From the NCBI RefSeq assembly GCF_000182565.1, contig NW_015971544.1, positions 1,318,529 to 1,382,528 on the forward strand: a stretch of DNA of 64,000 nt, in the 5' to 3' direction. Under the pieces are notes generated by a model that saw only the letters and a program-made list of their open reading frames with translations, did not search any database and had not been told where the DNA came from. This document shows positions 20,460-32,300 of the stretch, in pieces. Source of the DNA: Spizellomyces punctatus DAOM BR117 (Eukaryota; Chytridiomycota; Chytridiomycetes; Spizellomycetales; Spizellomycetaceae). Position 1 is the first letter of the stretch. Every line of letters begins with the position of its first letter. Position numbers and translations under genes: made by a program.

Positions 20460-21870
20460 ATGGACAAAGTTGATGACTTTTCGGGTATGCTTTTCATGTT
20501 CAAGGTGTGTGAGTTATCTGGAATCATTCGTCCAGCGAATATCTGCCCTTGCCAGATACTGACGGTTACCCAATTGAATCATAATTCGGATAGTTTGCCT
20601 ATCATGTCGAAATAGGCATTTTAGCCTTGATGTTCGTCAAGGGAACTGCGTGTATGTATTCTTTGTAAACTTTAAATGTATCCCAATTCATTTACCAGGC
20701 TACTTACCCTTTTACCGCTCTTGTTTACAGATTTGAAAAGGTCCAATAATACGTGGAACTGGCTCAACATTACCTTGATGGGCCACATCATTTTTGCAAT
20801 CGTAGACTGCCTTCTGGTCTCGCTGTTTGCAGAGGGATGGGTTCACGATTGCAAGGCGTGGGCCCGGGCAGTTTATGCAATGTGGGTGCTGCATTCGTGC
20901 ATGTTGGATGGTGTTCTTTATGTCCGTGAGTACCGGTCCTTGAATTTCCTTTTCTTGCTTTGCTTTCGAGGATGCGAGACTTATGGATCTTTTTTTAAGG
21001 CGCTTGGTACATTAATTCAAAGACCAAGCTTCAACTGGTTGCATCGGTTGTGCTGACTGCATGTAAGTGTTCAAGATTTGCCATTGGTTAGCTGTTGGCA
21101 GCCATTCTAACGCACCATGCCAATTCCGAAATCTCTAGTGACGGGTATTTCGCGCATCACCGATCTCTTGTTGACTGTAGATACCTTTGTCCGTGTGCCG
21201 GTGCAATATGGTAGGTCAAGTGCCTAATTTGCTCAACGTACATCACTCGATTCTTAGTGCGTCCGTCAGGTCTCTGCTCCTCTGACTACGGATGGGGTTC
21301 CATTTTTATTGCCCTCACCGGTATCGCGAACGATCTCCTACAACTCTACCTGTTCTGCATGCCAATCTATGCCGCCATTCGGTAGGGGAACTTGCAATTT
21401 CCTCCATGGCTGAGCTCGACTTTAACTGTATTAAAACATTGATCCCGCCTACTGCTCGTATGATCTATTAGACGCACTAAGGGAGTCCAAGGGTTTACAG
21501 AAACGGATGCGTACACCAGGATCCTTATGAAGACATCAATCCACATCCTCATCGCTGTCGTTTTCCAAATTTGCGCCGCCGTATACGGACAGAAAAACCA
21601 ATTCTTTACGACCATCGTGTTTAGGTATAACCACAGCAACTATTGTTCTTACCAAGTGCAATGCTAAGACAGGTTTTCTATTGGGTTATCAGGGAACTCA
21701 CAAACATCTTCCATATGCTCGGAGCTGTTGAAGTCCAGTTCAACACGCACAAGGAGACCACAGGGTCCAAAAGTTCGAACCCTACAAGGCAAAGTGCGGC
21801 CAGCGGTAAAAGCAACCCGAAGCCCGCTGTTTCCCCTACCGCCACGGCTGATATTGAATCATCCATTTGA
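20460..21870 (+). CDS. orphan seven-helix-like membrane protein, eight exons
   Basis: Exons 20460-20484, 20616-20651, 20731-20925, 21000-21062, 21139-21210, 21258-21381, 21472-21624 and 21657-21870 join in phase to 293 residues. The result alternates hydrophobic helices with polar loops. Helices include ILALMFVKGTA, LMGHIIFAIVDCLLVSLFAE, YAMWVLHSCMLDGVLYV, LVASVVLTALTGIS, IFIALTGIANDLLQLYLF, IHILIAVVFQICAAVYG and a last one near VFYWVIRELTNIF. The tail is a ~50-residue Ser/Thr/Lys-rich cytosolic-looking stretch. No family was recognised; topology resembles fungal 7TM orphan receptors. All splice sites are GT/AG, and exon 1 encodes only MDKVDDFS. That every junction restores the frame is good evidence that the gene is real. 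The exact start is less certain. Confidence 0.75.
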
Positions 21871-23975
21871 GAAAATGGGTGCACGACTTGTGTCCGTTCT
21901 TGTTCTAGCGAGACCTGGGATCTCTTCCCCTCTTTGTTTCACTGTAGTCCTCTTCTTTTAGTTTAGTTTGCACGAATATATCTGCAAGTTTATAGTGCAA
22001 CTCGTTTCAATAATATCTGTCCGTCCATAAAGATCATCGCTTGGGGCAGGAGTCCAGCATCAAAATTCGACTTGCAGGTCACTAATTAGTCGACACTGTC
22101 GCTGTATTGAGAACTAGACCTTTCTGCAGGACATTAGGAGGCTTCCGACACAATCCACGACACTAAGGAGTAGCAGAAGGCGCTATTGTGTAGAAGGGAG
22201 ACTCACCGCTTCAGCTATCATGGTGGCATCCACAGAGTGACGATAGGTGGTAGCGTTTGCTGGGTTGCGATATTTTGTCATTTATTCTTTCGTAGCGCAA
22301 GTGGCTCTTACTAGGTGGAAGCTGCCCAGATTTGGAGGTAGGAGAGGATATAGCTTGCATAAATTAGCTAGAGTTGATTGATGATTCTGGTATTCAAACC
22401 ATAACCTTTCCAAGCGAGGTAGAAATTAGGGTTCCGAGAGGGTTGCATGATTTGTTTTAGCTAATATTTGTGGCTTCCAGTACTTAAAAGTAGCACTAAT
22501 CCTAAATGCTCTGTGCTGCAAACCTATACCTTGCACTCTCTGAATTTGTTCAAGAAACAGATCAGACACCGCAGTTCTAGCAGTAGGGGGAGTAGTTGCA
22601 GGCACCACTTGTAATCCTATGCGTATTGTTGTCCTGCGATCTCGGTTCAGAAGATGACAGTGCTTTTGAATAAAGGAGAGAATCCCAGGTGAGTTTTTTT
22701 CATCTCCTTCGTACCGACTGCGTCCCCACCTGTAGAGAATTGTAAAAGGGTAAATGCCATACCAAGTCTTGGACACACTCATTAACGCCAAGCAGCCAAC
22801 CATCAGTATATTCTCGTTATCCTCATGCCTCACGGCATTGGTAGAGCTGGTAGACGAAGAGAGCATTATCGACTATGAGGGAATGTGGAGTCCAGTGACG
22901 ATGATGATGCCAAAAAGGAAGCATTGTCAATATGAGCAAAGGTTCACTTGCATAGAGATCTCTTTGTTCAATTAAAGCATTGACAAAAATGGAATTGAAC
23001 CAGGACCTCTAATCCAGCCCATGTTCGTGTATACAGACTATCGTTCGTTTCGCAGTATTTCCCCACCTTCTTCACCATAATCGCCCAGGTTGAGACTTGT
23101 TGTGTGCACGAGCGATCATCATCAGCGATGTATCAAGGGACCAGCGACAAAGTATAGAGCTTGTAATAAAAGACCAACAAAAAGTTGCATGTTTGAGTCC
23201 GTATGCGATGCTTGCGCATCAGCCGATGAATCCCTTCTGCACAATATATAGAGAATGGGTATGGAAAGATTGCGAACGGCCAGGGTTTAACTCTGTTTTA
23301 GTCAAATATAAAGGTGATTTGTCTGCTTCAACACTGCATTTTGCAAGAGCATGATTTTTAAGAGTCCCAAAGGACCTTCTGTGCACCCATAGCCGTTCCT
23401 TTTTGTCTTGACCTTCCGACCACGTAAGGTTGAAAGTTTGGAAATCTACCACTGGGCAATACGGTCTAACAGTACATTTCAACAGGCTCACCTTTGCGGT
23501 TCGGTACTTTCCATTGAATGTCATACGTAACTGACCTCCTTTAAGTACATTCACTTACGGGCGATGAACTTTTCATAGTTTACAAGGAGCTTACGGCAAT
23601 AATAAACCAATTAGCAAACAGTCCTCGTTCGAAGCGAACAGGGCTTACAGTCTGCGCTGGTTTTGCTCTTGATTTTAGCTCTGCAAAAATGAGAGAATCA
23701 ATTCTGTCCTGAAAACGTTGCTATGGATGTTGACTTTGGCATCGCAATGAGATGGCAACAAACGAACTACAATGGACATGGTAGGAGAAGAAAATGAGAG
23801 AGGCCGTCGCAATGGGAGTTCCCTCATTGGGCGGATTTGCTGGTTTGGCCAGGACTCTACTCAAAATGTCACTGCGTATGCGTACTCTGTCACAACTCCA
23901 TAATCGATTTCGGTAAAGACCTAACACCTTCTCATCAGAGTTCATCTTATTTCTAAAGATTTCTATTTACAGTCA
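21871..23975. other. intergenic, no convincing gene
   Basis: Minus-strand frames of 146 codons (22426-22866) and 111 codons (23219-23554) are protein-like in places but unrecognised. I could not join them into one gene. They may be relics or chance. Confidence 0.35.
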
Positions 23976-26900
23976 TCAAGACTTTTTCTTTCCAGGACAG
24001 TTCTTTTTTAAATGTCCCACATCACCGCAAAGATAACACCTTTTCAGTCCACTTGAGCTGCGTTTGGTAGTAAGCGCTTGACCGCTGTTCACCGCCTTGC
24101 GCACTGGTACTAGCTGAAGATTCTGGTTACTGTCTATCTCTTGTTCAGCTTGCGGATGATGGGAGCTACTTGGAGGCTCTATGGATTTTTTTACTTCAAT
24201 CACGATATTCACATGGCCCTGTGAGACGGTCATAGGATCATTGTGCCTCTGCGTTCCCTTTTTATTCCGTTTTCCGCCCAGGTGCTCGTTGTTTGCCTGG
24301 ATTGGTGTAGATCTTGTATTCCCTTTCTCTCTCGGTCGTTCACTTTGTGGTTGATTTCCTACTGGGGTCCGTGGTTTCGCCTTGGGCGTACTCGTGGTGG
24401 GAGGTGATAGCACAGGTCTTGGAGAGGAGGATATTTTCGTCATTTGCTCTTGTGATCCTTTCATCCGCACTGAATCTGCACGATTTGCGGTCTTGAAAGG
24501 TTTTGTCCCACTTCCTGCACCTTCGGGACGAGCTTTAGGTACTCGCTTCCCTTGTTGCCATGCCTTCCGTGATAATGGGACTCCTAAATCTTCATCGTTT
24601 ATGTTTCCTGACAGATGGAGCGGACGTGCCTGTTCTCTGACGGGAGGTTTGACGGGCGGTCTAGACTCTGTAAAAATGGGTGACCTGTCCCGCAGGTCAC
24701 CAAGAACGGAGCGGAGATCTTGCACCATTAATTCCACATTGACAGGGCGTTCGCTGTCGGAAAACTGCCCGAAAACGCGGTTGGGGGCTAAATTGCGTTT
24801 CTTTTCTTTGAGATGTGGCACTTGCTCAAAGACTTCAGCGATGACGGTGCGCACATTCTGCTGACTATCTTCTATCTGATGCAAGCATTTTACTGCCCGT
24901 TGCATTTCTGTCACGACTTTCCCTGGATCCATTACCACACCTGTGCAGTTTCGGTCCAATTGGAAAGGATCTTCCACAATCAACTTCAAGCCAGGTTTTT
25001 TCATCCAATGCTCCAAGTCCGGCGTAACCGTGTCGAGCACTTTGCCAAGGCGCACCGAAACAATTCGATCCGGGCGATAGCGGAACTCCCAACCGTAGAA
25101 TCGCAAGAAGCCATAGAACAGAGATGCAACACCATCCTTACCGCACCAAATATCGGCAGAGGTAAGGGATGCGAATCGAGACACGTATGGTTTGAGACTG
25201 GGATGGGTAACGTCATCAAGGAACGCAACGTTGGCCATCAACATGTTCTGATTCATGGTGCCAATAATCTGCTCATCCTCTTCCATGCCAGTTCCGCCAT
25301 CTTCCAATTGGTCTTCAACGCACTCCGTTTCCACCAGCTGTTCATCTTGAAGTTCATTCAGCTGTTCATCTTGAAGTCCACTATCCTCCACGCAATCGAC
25401 CGCAGGGGTCTCGATGGAAAGAGTCTCCATATGCGATTGCAATTCATTGACTGACTGCTCTTCCGTAATGGTGACCTTATTGGTTTGGAGCTTTGCCCTC
25501 CAGGGCCTACCTTTTTCGGGTTTTCGTCGTGGCATCGATTGTTGCCTCGGGACCATCATAATGTTTTGAGGGCCATCGAACAATAGTTGTAGGGAAGGAA
25601 TGATACCGCGTAGCTGAAGATAATTCAAGATCATCAAGGAGTATGCGTAGGAGCTTATTGTTGCTATTGAAACAGGAAGATAAACAAAATGGTCCAATAT
25701 CCATGAGAGAGCGTTGGCAAAAGGGAGACTTCCATACCCACCTCCATCTGCTGAGTCATTGACATCCCGGTTTTTCGCCCACAGTTTAACAAGCATGATG
25801 AGAGGCTTCACCCGCGGGTCGATCTCAGTGTAGGTCTTTAATAGTCTTGAATTGTGCACTCCAAGGACATTTCCAAAGTTGATATCGCAATGCAATTCAC
25901 TTTTGGGATCATAAAATTTGCATATCGGTACTCTTGCTCCTTGTACCGGTACCACCTGCTGCATTCCGTTGCGTCGCAAAACCCTGGCGAGACGATACAT
26001 GCTTGTCCACTCTTTCAGCTGCTTAGGGTCAAAATCATGCGATGCTGGGAGCTCCAAGGTCACATCGACGTCCGACGAAGCAAATCCGAGATTGTTAACG
26101 GATGAGCCAAATAATTGTGCTCGCAAGTTTACGAACTCTCCGTAGTTCCAATCCACGATATTCTGGAGCCGTCCAAGGAATCGATTGCGGATGTGAACCG
26201 CATTTGCGGGAGGGAGCAAGCTCTATACAAGGGTCAATTCGGTTTGCATTCTTTAATAATCTCGTTCTCCCAACGAACCTCACCTGGTACAGAGCTTGTA
26301 GAGTGGTACCCAGTGCGTGCAGATCTCCTGGAGAAAGCTCCGAGGTCGGTTCAGCAACAGGATCATTTAAATCCACGTATCTTCCCTCGCTCAATGCTTT
26401 GGCCTTATCACTTTCGATGTCCCGTGCAATCCTAGCGATTTCAATTTGCTCGGATGTCACAGAGGTGATCGCCCCTTCTCGCTTTGCTCTTTCCCTTTGC
26501 TTTCGAGAAGAATTCTTGCCGACAATACTATCTAGAGCCTTATTACCAGGTTTCACCACCTTTAAGCTAGCTGTGTAGGGGGACTGTGTTGAAAGAGAAA
26601 TACCCCAATATTCTCCTTCGAGGAACACGACAGGCCGAGCTTCCTTTAAAAACTTTCGAAAACTCCGACGCATCACAGACATGGACATTAGTGCAGTAAT
26701 TACTTCATCTCTTGAGTATTTTGGTGCAGTTCCGTGAGGATCATCATCGGCTAGAAATTGGTCGTCTGCGCGATCTTTGGAGGTTCCAGATCCGTTTGAT
26801 TCCTGGGCAGGTATACTCTTGTTCTCAATGAGCATATCTAATCCGTCTGGTCTCTTCTCCGACCGCTCATACGCTGTGGTGACCTCTGAACTAAGCTGCT

Positions 26901-27144
26901 CTATGGGCAACGTACGGTCAGGGTTGACAAACAAGGCGGCCGCTGAAAGTTGGAGTAAAAGGCCATCGAGAAGTCCCCGCAAATGGTCATACAATCTTCC
27001 CCTCCTTCCTTTGCCGCGATGGTGGTCTTGGCGTCCAACATCAGAAGCGATAGCATGTCGTAATGAGTTTGCAGTGTCCTGATCTGGCTCTTTCGCATCC
27101 GGTTTCTGAGGTTCCATCAAGTTGGAGCCCACCGCAATCAGCAT
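23976..27144 (-). CDS. noncanonical terminal nucleotidyltransferase (Cid1/TUTase type) with zinc knuckle
   Basis: Transfers nucleotides to RNA 3' ends. Exons 26284-27144 and 23976-26222 (61-nt intron 26223-26283) give 1035 residues. The N-terminal ~280 residues are an unrecognised, partly helical extension with basic and acidic runs. The nucleotidyltransferase core starts near residue 290: FGSS (~325), the metal-binding pair D-V-D (~338 and 340), the third Asp in HCDINFGN (~400), and the nucleotide-binding SYAYSLMILNYLQ. A low-complexity Glu/Asp insert precedes the PAP-associated domain (ADIWCGKDGVASLFYGFLRF ... EDPFQLDRNCTG). The tail is disordered and ends in a CCHC knuckle (CYLCGDVGHLKKNC). 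The frame stays open to 27360 without an ATG, so 27144 (or 27117) is the likely start. Divergent from the AIM32-like gene. Confidence 0.88.
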
Positions 27145-27371
27145 ATTACTCCATTCCCCAACTATGTACCGACTCCAAAATACACTATCAAGCGGTGAGC
27201 TCCAATCACAAGGTGGTTTTCGGGTAAAGATCAGCTTTGTTCCCACGGGGGAAGAGGCCAAATGCAGCGTGAGGTTCCAATAGTCCGATGTGTGTGGCAC
27301 AGCCACGCATGATTTCGAATATTCGAAATGAAGCACAGAAGCTGGTCTTCCTCTGCCCACAAACGCAAATT

Positions 27372-28319
27372 ATGAACTTTATCACGAACCTCGTTTCGAA
27401 CATTAGTGGGTCAGGCTCACAAGAACGGTTTCCATCCTCTATTCCCTTTACAGAAGACCCATGCAGCACCTGCGAGGAGCCATGCACAGCTCACCCTCAG
27501 ATACCTGCTTATCTCGCCAAGAAGATTGAAGGAGGAGAACTGGTGGGAACCATGAAGCCATATAAGCGCCATATTATGGTGCTAGAAGGCAGATCAAAGG
27601 ACTGGCAGGAGCGCCTGGAATTCAGCGACGGAATGGTAAAGGTCGTCGGCGGACAAGTTGACCAATGGGCCGGGAAGGCCGGCTACAGGACCATAGTTAC
27701 TGCGTGCGATCCGGTGGTAAATGAGAGCGTTGAAGACAGTACTAAAGAGGAAGAGCAGAAGAAAAGCCAAAAAGTGGAGAAGATGGCTCAAATATTTCTG
27801 TTTCCTGAACTCGTATCTGTTGATTTTGTCTCAGCTGCCGAGGCTCCTACACTTGTTAAATCCCTTTTGGTTGATAACCAAATTCCCGCAACTTTTCCGA
27901 ATACACCACTTCCAGGACGAGCGTGGATATTCGTTTGCACACATAAGAAACGGGACAAGCGCTGTGGGGTGGCGGGACCACTACTGGTAGACGAGTTTCG
28001 GAAAGCTGTGGAGGAGATGGGATTGGTTGGGGAAGTATTTGTATATGGTTGCAGCCATTTCGGAGGTAAGTGCTTTGCACAAGTTGGACGTTCCACTTGC
28101 AAATGCAATGCTCACGAGATGGCAGGTCACAAGTATGCAGGAAACATTATCATTTATCATCGAAATCCGTCCGTGGATGGCAATTGGTATGGACGAGTTC
28201 GATCATGTCACGTGCGCCCGATATTACAGACGACGGTGGTTGAGGGGAAGATTTTCAAGGAGCTGTGGAGGGGTGCCATGGATCGGAGCAGCGAGCACAA
28301 CGAGCGCAAAGATTGGTGA
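27372..28319 (+). CDS. AIM32-like sucrase/ferredoxin-family thioredoxin-fold [2Fe-2S] protein
   Basis: Member of the Suc/Fer family, in which a thioredoxin-like fold holds a [2Fe-2S] cluster through a C-x8-C pair and an H-x3-H pair; yeast AIM32 is mitochondrial and linked to redox quality control. Here C-x8-C is CTHKKRDKRC, and H-x3-H is restored as SHFGGHKYAGN only after removing a 60-nt intron at 28066-28125 (GTAAGT...GGCAG). That intron is a multiple of three and lacks stops, so naive reading retains 20 extra residues, including three Cys, exactly between the two His. Exons 27372-28065 and 28126-28319 give 295 residues. The N-terminal CSTCEEPC is another Cys cluster. I chose the ATG at 27372 (MNFITNLV); an in-frame ATG at 27288 is possible. 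Confidence 0.9.
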   Translation: MNFITNLVSNISGSGSQERFPSSIPFTEDPCSTCEEPCTAHPQIPAYLAKKIEGGELVGTMKPYKRHIMVLEGRSKDWQERLEFSDGMVKVVGGQVDQWAGKAGYRTIVTACDPVVNESVEDSTKEEEQKKSQKVEKMAQIFLFPELVSVDFVSAAEAPTLVKSLLVDNQIPATFPNTPLPGRAWIFVCTHKKRDKRCGVAGPLLVDEFRKAVEEMGLVGEVFVYGCSHFGGKCFAQVGRSTCKCNAHEMAGHKYAGNIIIYHRNPSVDGNWYGRVRSCHVRPILQTTVVEGKIFKELWRGAMDRSSEHNERKDW

Positions 28320-28344
28320 GCAACTAAAGAATGTAGAAATACCA

Positions 28345-28360
28345 TTATATATATATATAC
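28345..28360 (+). repeat. TA microsatellite in the 3' flank
   Basis: About seven AT dinucleotides directly after the AIM32-like stop codon; may contribute to 3'-end formation. Confidence 0.7.
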
Positions 28361-28480
28361 GCTAAAGGATAGACGAGGAACACGTTACTATTCTCAACGA
28401 GTTTTTATAATACATATGCCTCCCTAATGCAAGACACACGCTCATTACTTGTCATCTACTTGACTATCTGGACCAACATC

Positions 28481-28870
28481 TCACGTCCGGGTATAGGTGC
28501 CCTTTTTGCTTCCGGTCCCTTTCTGATTCGGTCCTCCCAACCTCTCGGTCTCAGTGGGTGCGGTCGAATGAGGGTCGCTGATCGGCGGGGGAATGTCATC
28601 TTTTGCAGATGACTGTCGGTTACCCTTTGACTTTACATTGCTGGAAGTGGCCTCTTGTTGGTGCGCATTCTTGAAGCGCTGGGTATGCGTCTCCCCCACC
28701 TCCTCCTTTTGGTCTTTCGGGTGAAGGTCTTTGTTGCCGTATCCGGCCGCACTATAGTTCCTTGGCAGCACGGACGCCCATTGCCCATCGCCTCTAATCC
28801 CGCGCATCAACTCTGGCCGAGCAAAACGTAGACTCAACATGCGATACATGGTGGAAGAATAATCACACAT
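28481..28870 (-). CDS. small hydrophilic protein with mitochondrial presequence-like start
   Basis: A 129-codon single-exon frame. The N-terminus (MYRMLSLRFARPELMRGIRG) is rich in Arg, Leu and Ser with no acidic residue for ~20 positions, and RNYSAAGYG follows near residue 38, resembling a presequence cleavage site. The remaining ~85 residues are highly polar (Lys, Glu, Gln, Asn, Pro) and disordered, with SDPHSTAPTETERLGGP near the end. Small matrix proteins of this look are common in fungi, but I cannot name the family. It is convergent with the AIM32-like gene. A downstream Met at 28840 could be the real start. Confidence 0.55.
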   Translation of the reverse strand: MCDYSSTMYRMLSLRFARPELMRGIRGDGQWASVLPRNYSAAGYGNKDLHPKDQKEEVGETHTQRFKNAHQQEATSSNVKSKGNRQSSAKDDIPPPISDPHSTAPTETERLGGPNQKGTGSKKGTYTRT

Positions 28871-29393
28871 ACAAAAGACCTTACCCTTGCTTTATATACT
28901 CCACCCATGCAAACCGTTGACATCATTATAATCTGCTGGCTGACGTAAGGCGACCGCGCGTCCAAGCGGATTGTTCATATAACTCTATTTGGAAAGAGAC
29001 ACGAAAGAGACCCCGTGATCTGTTACTATAGCAACAGAAATTGTCGCCATCGCCCATCAACAGTCAAAAGGGCCCTTTCCATCAACGGCTTTCTTTGGTC
29101 GCGTGGTTTTTCGGACTTTTGGACTTCAACGCTTTTCCATTTGTCGCTTTTTTTTTGTTTTCCATCTGCAGCATTTCTTTTGGCCTTTGGAACTGGTTCT
29201 CGCAGAGAAAGCTTGCTACAGTACAGCTCTTTGCTCCCGGGAAATCATCTCATCCTTGGGTGGCACACACCCAACTCCAGCGCAGCATTGCAATCAAAAC
29301 AAAATAGCCTGATCGCACACCCATTTACCCTACACCCGTAGAATCCTCTTCTCCCGCTTGTATCTGTCTTGGGAACGGTCTCAACACTTGGAC
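28871..29393. other. intergenic, divergent promoter region
   Basis: Shared 5' region between the small mitochondrial-type gene (-) and the DEF1-like gene (+), with T-rich stretches near 29150. No coding pattern recognised. Confidence 0.4.
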
Positions 29394-32300
29394 ATGGCCT
29401 TTACCGACAGAACGAGTCAAAATCTGCAGCGTCGCGGAGGCGACAAACAACAACAATTGGATGAGCACATCCTACAACTGAAGAAGATTTACGCGCAGGA
29501 ACTTCAATCTCTGAAGCAATTGTTTAGCGAATGGTCCGATGCCGACCTTGTAGCAACCCTCGAAGAAGTAGGGGGTGACTTGGATCTCGCAATTGGACGC
29601 ATATCTGAAGGTAATCTGCCACTGCAATCTGGCATAGGGTTGGTCGATGCCGTCAAATGTGGTGTGGAGATTGCACCAGCTCCTTTGCAATGCCTCTCCA
29701 TTTGTACCAAAATCGAACACTAGTGTTAACCTATTTTCATATTGCAGGACATGCCGAACAATGGGGTGAAGTCAAAAAGCGTGAGCGAAAGGAAAAACCT
29801 AAACAAGCAGCGCCTGCCAGTGAAGGAGTGGCTACGTCTGAGCGGCCAGCTCGCCCTCCAAAGCAATTTGGAGCTCGTGAAACTACTCGTCCGGCGCGTG
29901 GTGGTAAGTGGACCATTGGTGTAGAATAATGCCATTTTCCTTTTGCTGAACAAATCGAGGATTTAGGCACCTATGCTGGTCGCGGTGGCCGTGGTGGCGG
30001 TCGAGGCGGTCGAGGCGGCGGTCGAGGAGGTGCTATGCTTGGTGGTAGGTGAAGAGCATGGTCTCTCTGCTGGTCGCATTGGGAACTCACAGCTGAAACA
30101 GGTTTCCGAGGTGGACGCCCAACGAATGGATCACACAAAGCGGGAGAAGCGAAGGCTGAAGGGGAGAGCACATCCACAGACGAATGGGGAAATGCTCCAG
30201 TCACTGGCGACTGGGGAGAAACAGCTAAAGATGATGCTGCTGATGGAGGAGAGCCTGCGACAAACGATGGTTGGAGTGGAGCCTCACCAGCTCAAACGGA
30301 TAGTTGGAGTGCTGACGTGCAGCCAGAACGGACTACAGCTTGGGGTGCCAGTCCTCAAACTGAAAACGTGGCAACTCAGCAAAAGAAAAAGGCCGTCAAA
30401 CCTGAGGGGAAGCCTGTAAAGGCGGCGGAAACTGTGAAGGCTCCTGCACCAGTCACGGCGAAGCCAAAGTCATGGGCTGCTCTTGTGAAGGGGTATGCAT
30501 TTTAGTGTTTCCATTCTGTGCAAAAGACAACGTCGCTTACCAGGTGAGAAATCAACTTCTAGGCCAGAACCTGTCCCAGTAGCTGTACCAAAGTCGGAGC
30601 CGAAACAGTCCACTTCGGTTAAAAGCCCAGCTCCTGCATCAGAGTCGGAAAACCTCAGTCCCGTCCGGGTCCCAAGTCCAGTTCGCGCAGCTAGTCCCGT
30701 CAAGAGCCCGGTCAGAGATTCGAACAGGATGGGTGCCGTGAAGACTCCTGAACCAGAGACAAAGTCCCCCATCGCAGCACCATCGTCGGTATCAAAGGCG
30801 GCAACTCGACCTTCGAGCCCTCCCAAGCCGAGCTCTGCGGTGGCGACGCCGGTACAGGCACCAGCTCAGCCCAAGGAAGACACTACGGCTGGGAAAGCAT
30901 CTGCACCACCAGGCTTCAAGCAGGCTCGACCGGCACCATTTAGCGGCAGGAAGCTAAGGCAAGATGCTGCTGTTGTTATGCCGTCGAATGCTAGTCTCTC
31001 GTCTATTGGTGTACAATTCGGCTCGTTGAGATTGGGTGGCAACTCGGACGTTGAGGAAGACGAAAAGGAGTCTGCAACAGCTCAGTCGGGCGTACAAAGG
31101 TACTTTCAAATTTGTGTAAGTTTGTTCTTTATCATGTCAATGACTCTTTGTTACAATGTAGTGCGAAAGCGCCAACGTCAGAATTGGGCCCTTCACCTGG
31201 CGCTGCCGCGCCCCAGCAGCTCAACCCTGGTGCTCCCCAAGTTGGACTTGCACCTCAGCATCTCCAGCAGCACCAACTGCAACACCAGCAACAGGTGCAG
31301 CAACAAGGAGCGCGTGATAGTCGCATTAACGCTACTTCATCCATGATGCCGCAAATAGCATCTGGACTGCAGTCCGGTCTAGGCAAGCAAGCTGACGGCC
31401 TACCTGTCGGTCTCCCTTCGACTGGTCCAGCTGCCCCTGGCTTGCCGAATGGAGTGGCTCCTTATGGTTCGTATTTCCCAAGCCAGCAGCTTGCAGCGGC
31501 TTCAGGCTTCGGACTGGGACATATGGGGAACCTTCCTGCCGAATATTCTGCTCTGTACGGTTCTGATGCTCAATCGAGGGCAGCAATGATGGTGGGTAGT
31601 TGTTAGATTCTATCCTACAGACGATAGTGCTCACAGAAGATTATCATGGGGTATAGCATGGATACTACGATCCAGCAGCGTATCAACAAGCCGCTCCTTC
31701 AAAGTATCAGGGGCAAGAGGCAACCACCGGGCAGCAAGCATCTCAGACAGGTCAAGCATCTCCTTCCAGCGGGCAGCAACAGCAATCGCAGCAACCGCCA
31801 CAACAGCAGCAGCCGCAGCCACAGCAAGGGTACCCTCTCCCATACCCGTACTACCCGTACTATCATATGAACCAGTTTCCGTCGTACCAAGGTTCTCCGT
31901 ACGGGCAGCCGTTTGTAAATAAGTCCATGTACCCTGGCTATCCTCAGCAATCTCAACAACCTACCACTGGAGCCGCGGCGACACCAAAAGCAGGGGCTGC
32001 ATCGAACTCTGGCTATGGATATTCTACGACTGGACAACAACACAGTCAATCACAGCACCAAGGCCAACATCAACCGCAACTTTACCAGCAAGGATCGTAC
32101 GATGATTTGGCTGCGGGTCTTGGTGGTCACGAATATAAGGGCGTATACGGCGGAATCCCTCAGCAGAGCTTTCAGAGCTTCGGACTGCATCAAGGCGGCA
32201 TGCAGGGTGTAAGTGCTCAGAATAAGGCGGGTCCAAATAGCCAGACAGCGCAATCCGCTGGACAGCAAGACTACAAAGCTCAGTCAGGGAACCGACCCCC

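Noticed and set aside
22991-23008. tRNA B-box-like sequence (ggttcaattcc on the minus strand)
   Set aside because: No acceptor, D or anticodon stem can be paired within 90 nt upstream.
26095-27360. separate 421-codon minus-strand gene overlapping the nucleotidyltransferase
   Set aside because: Removal of a 61-nt intron fuses its first part in phase to the nucleotidyltransferase; the 3' part beyond the donor site is intron or wrong-frame sequence.
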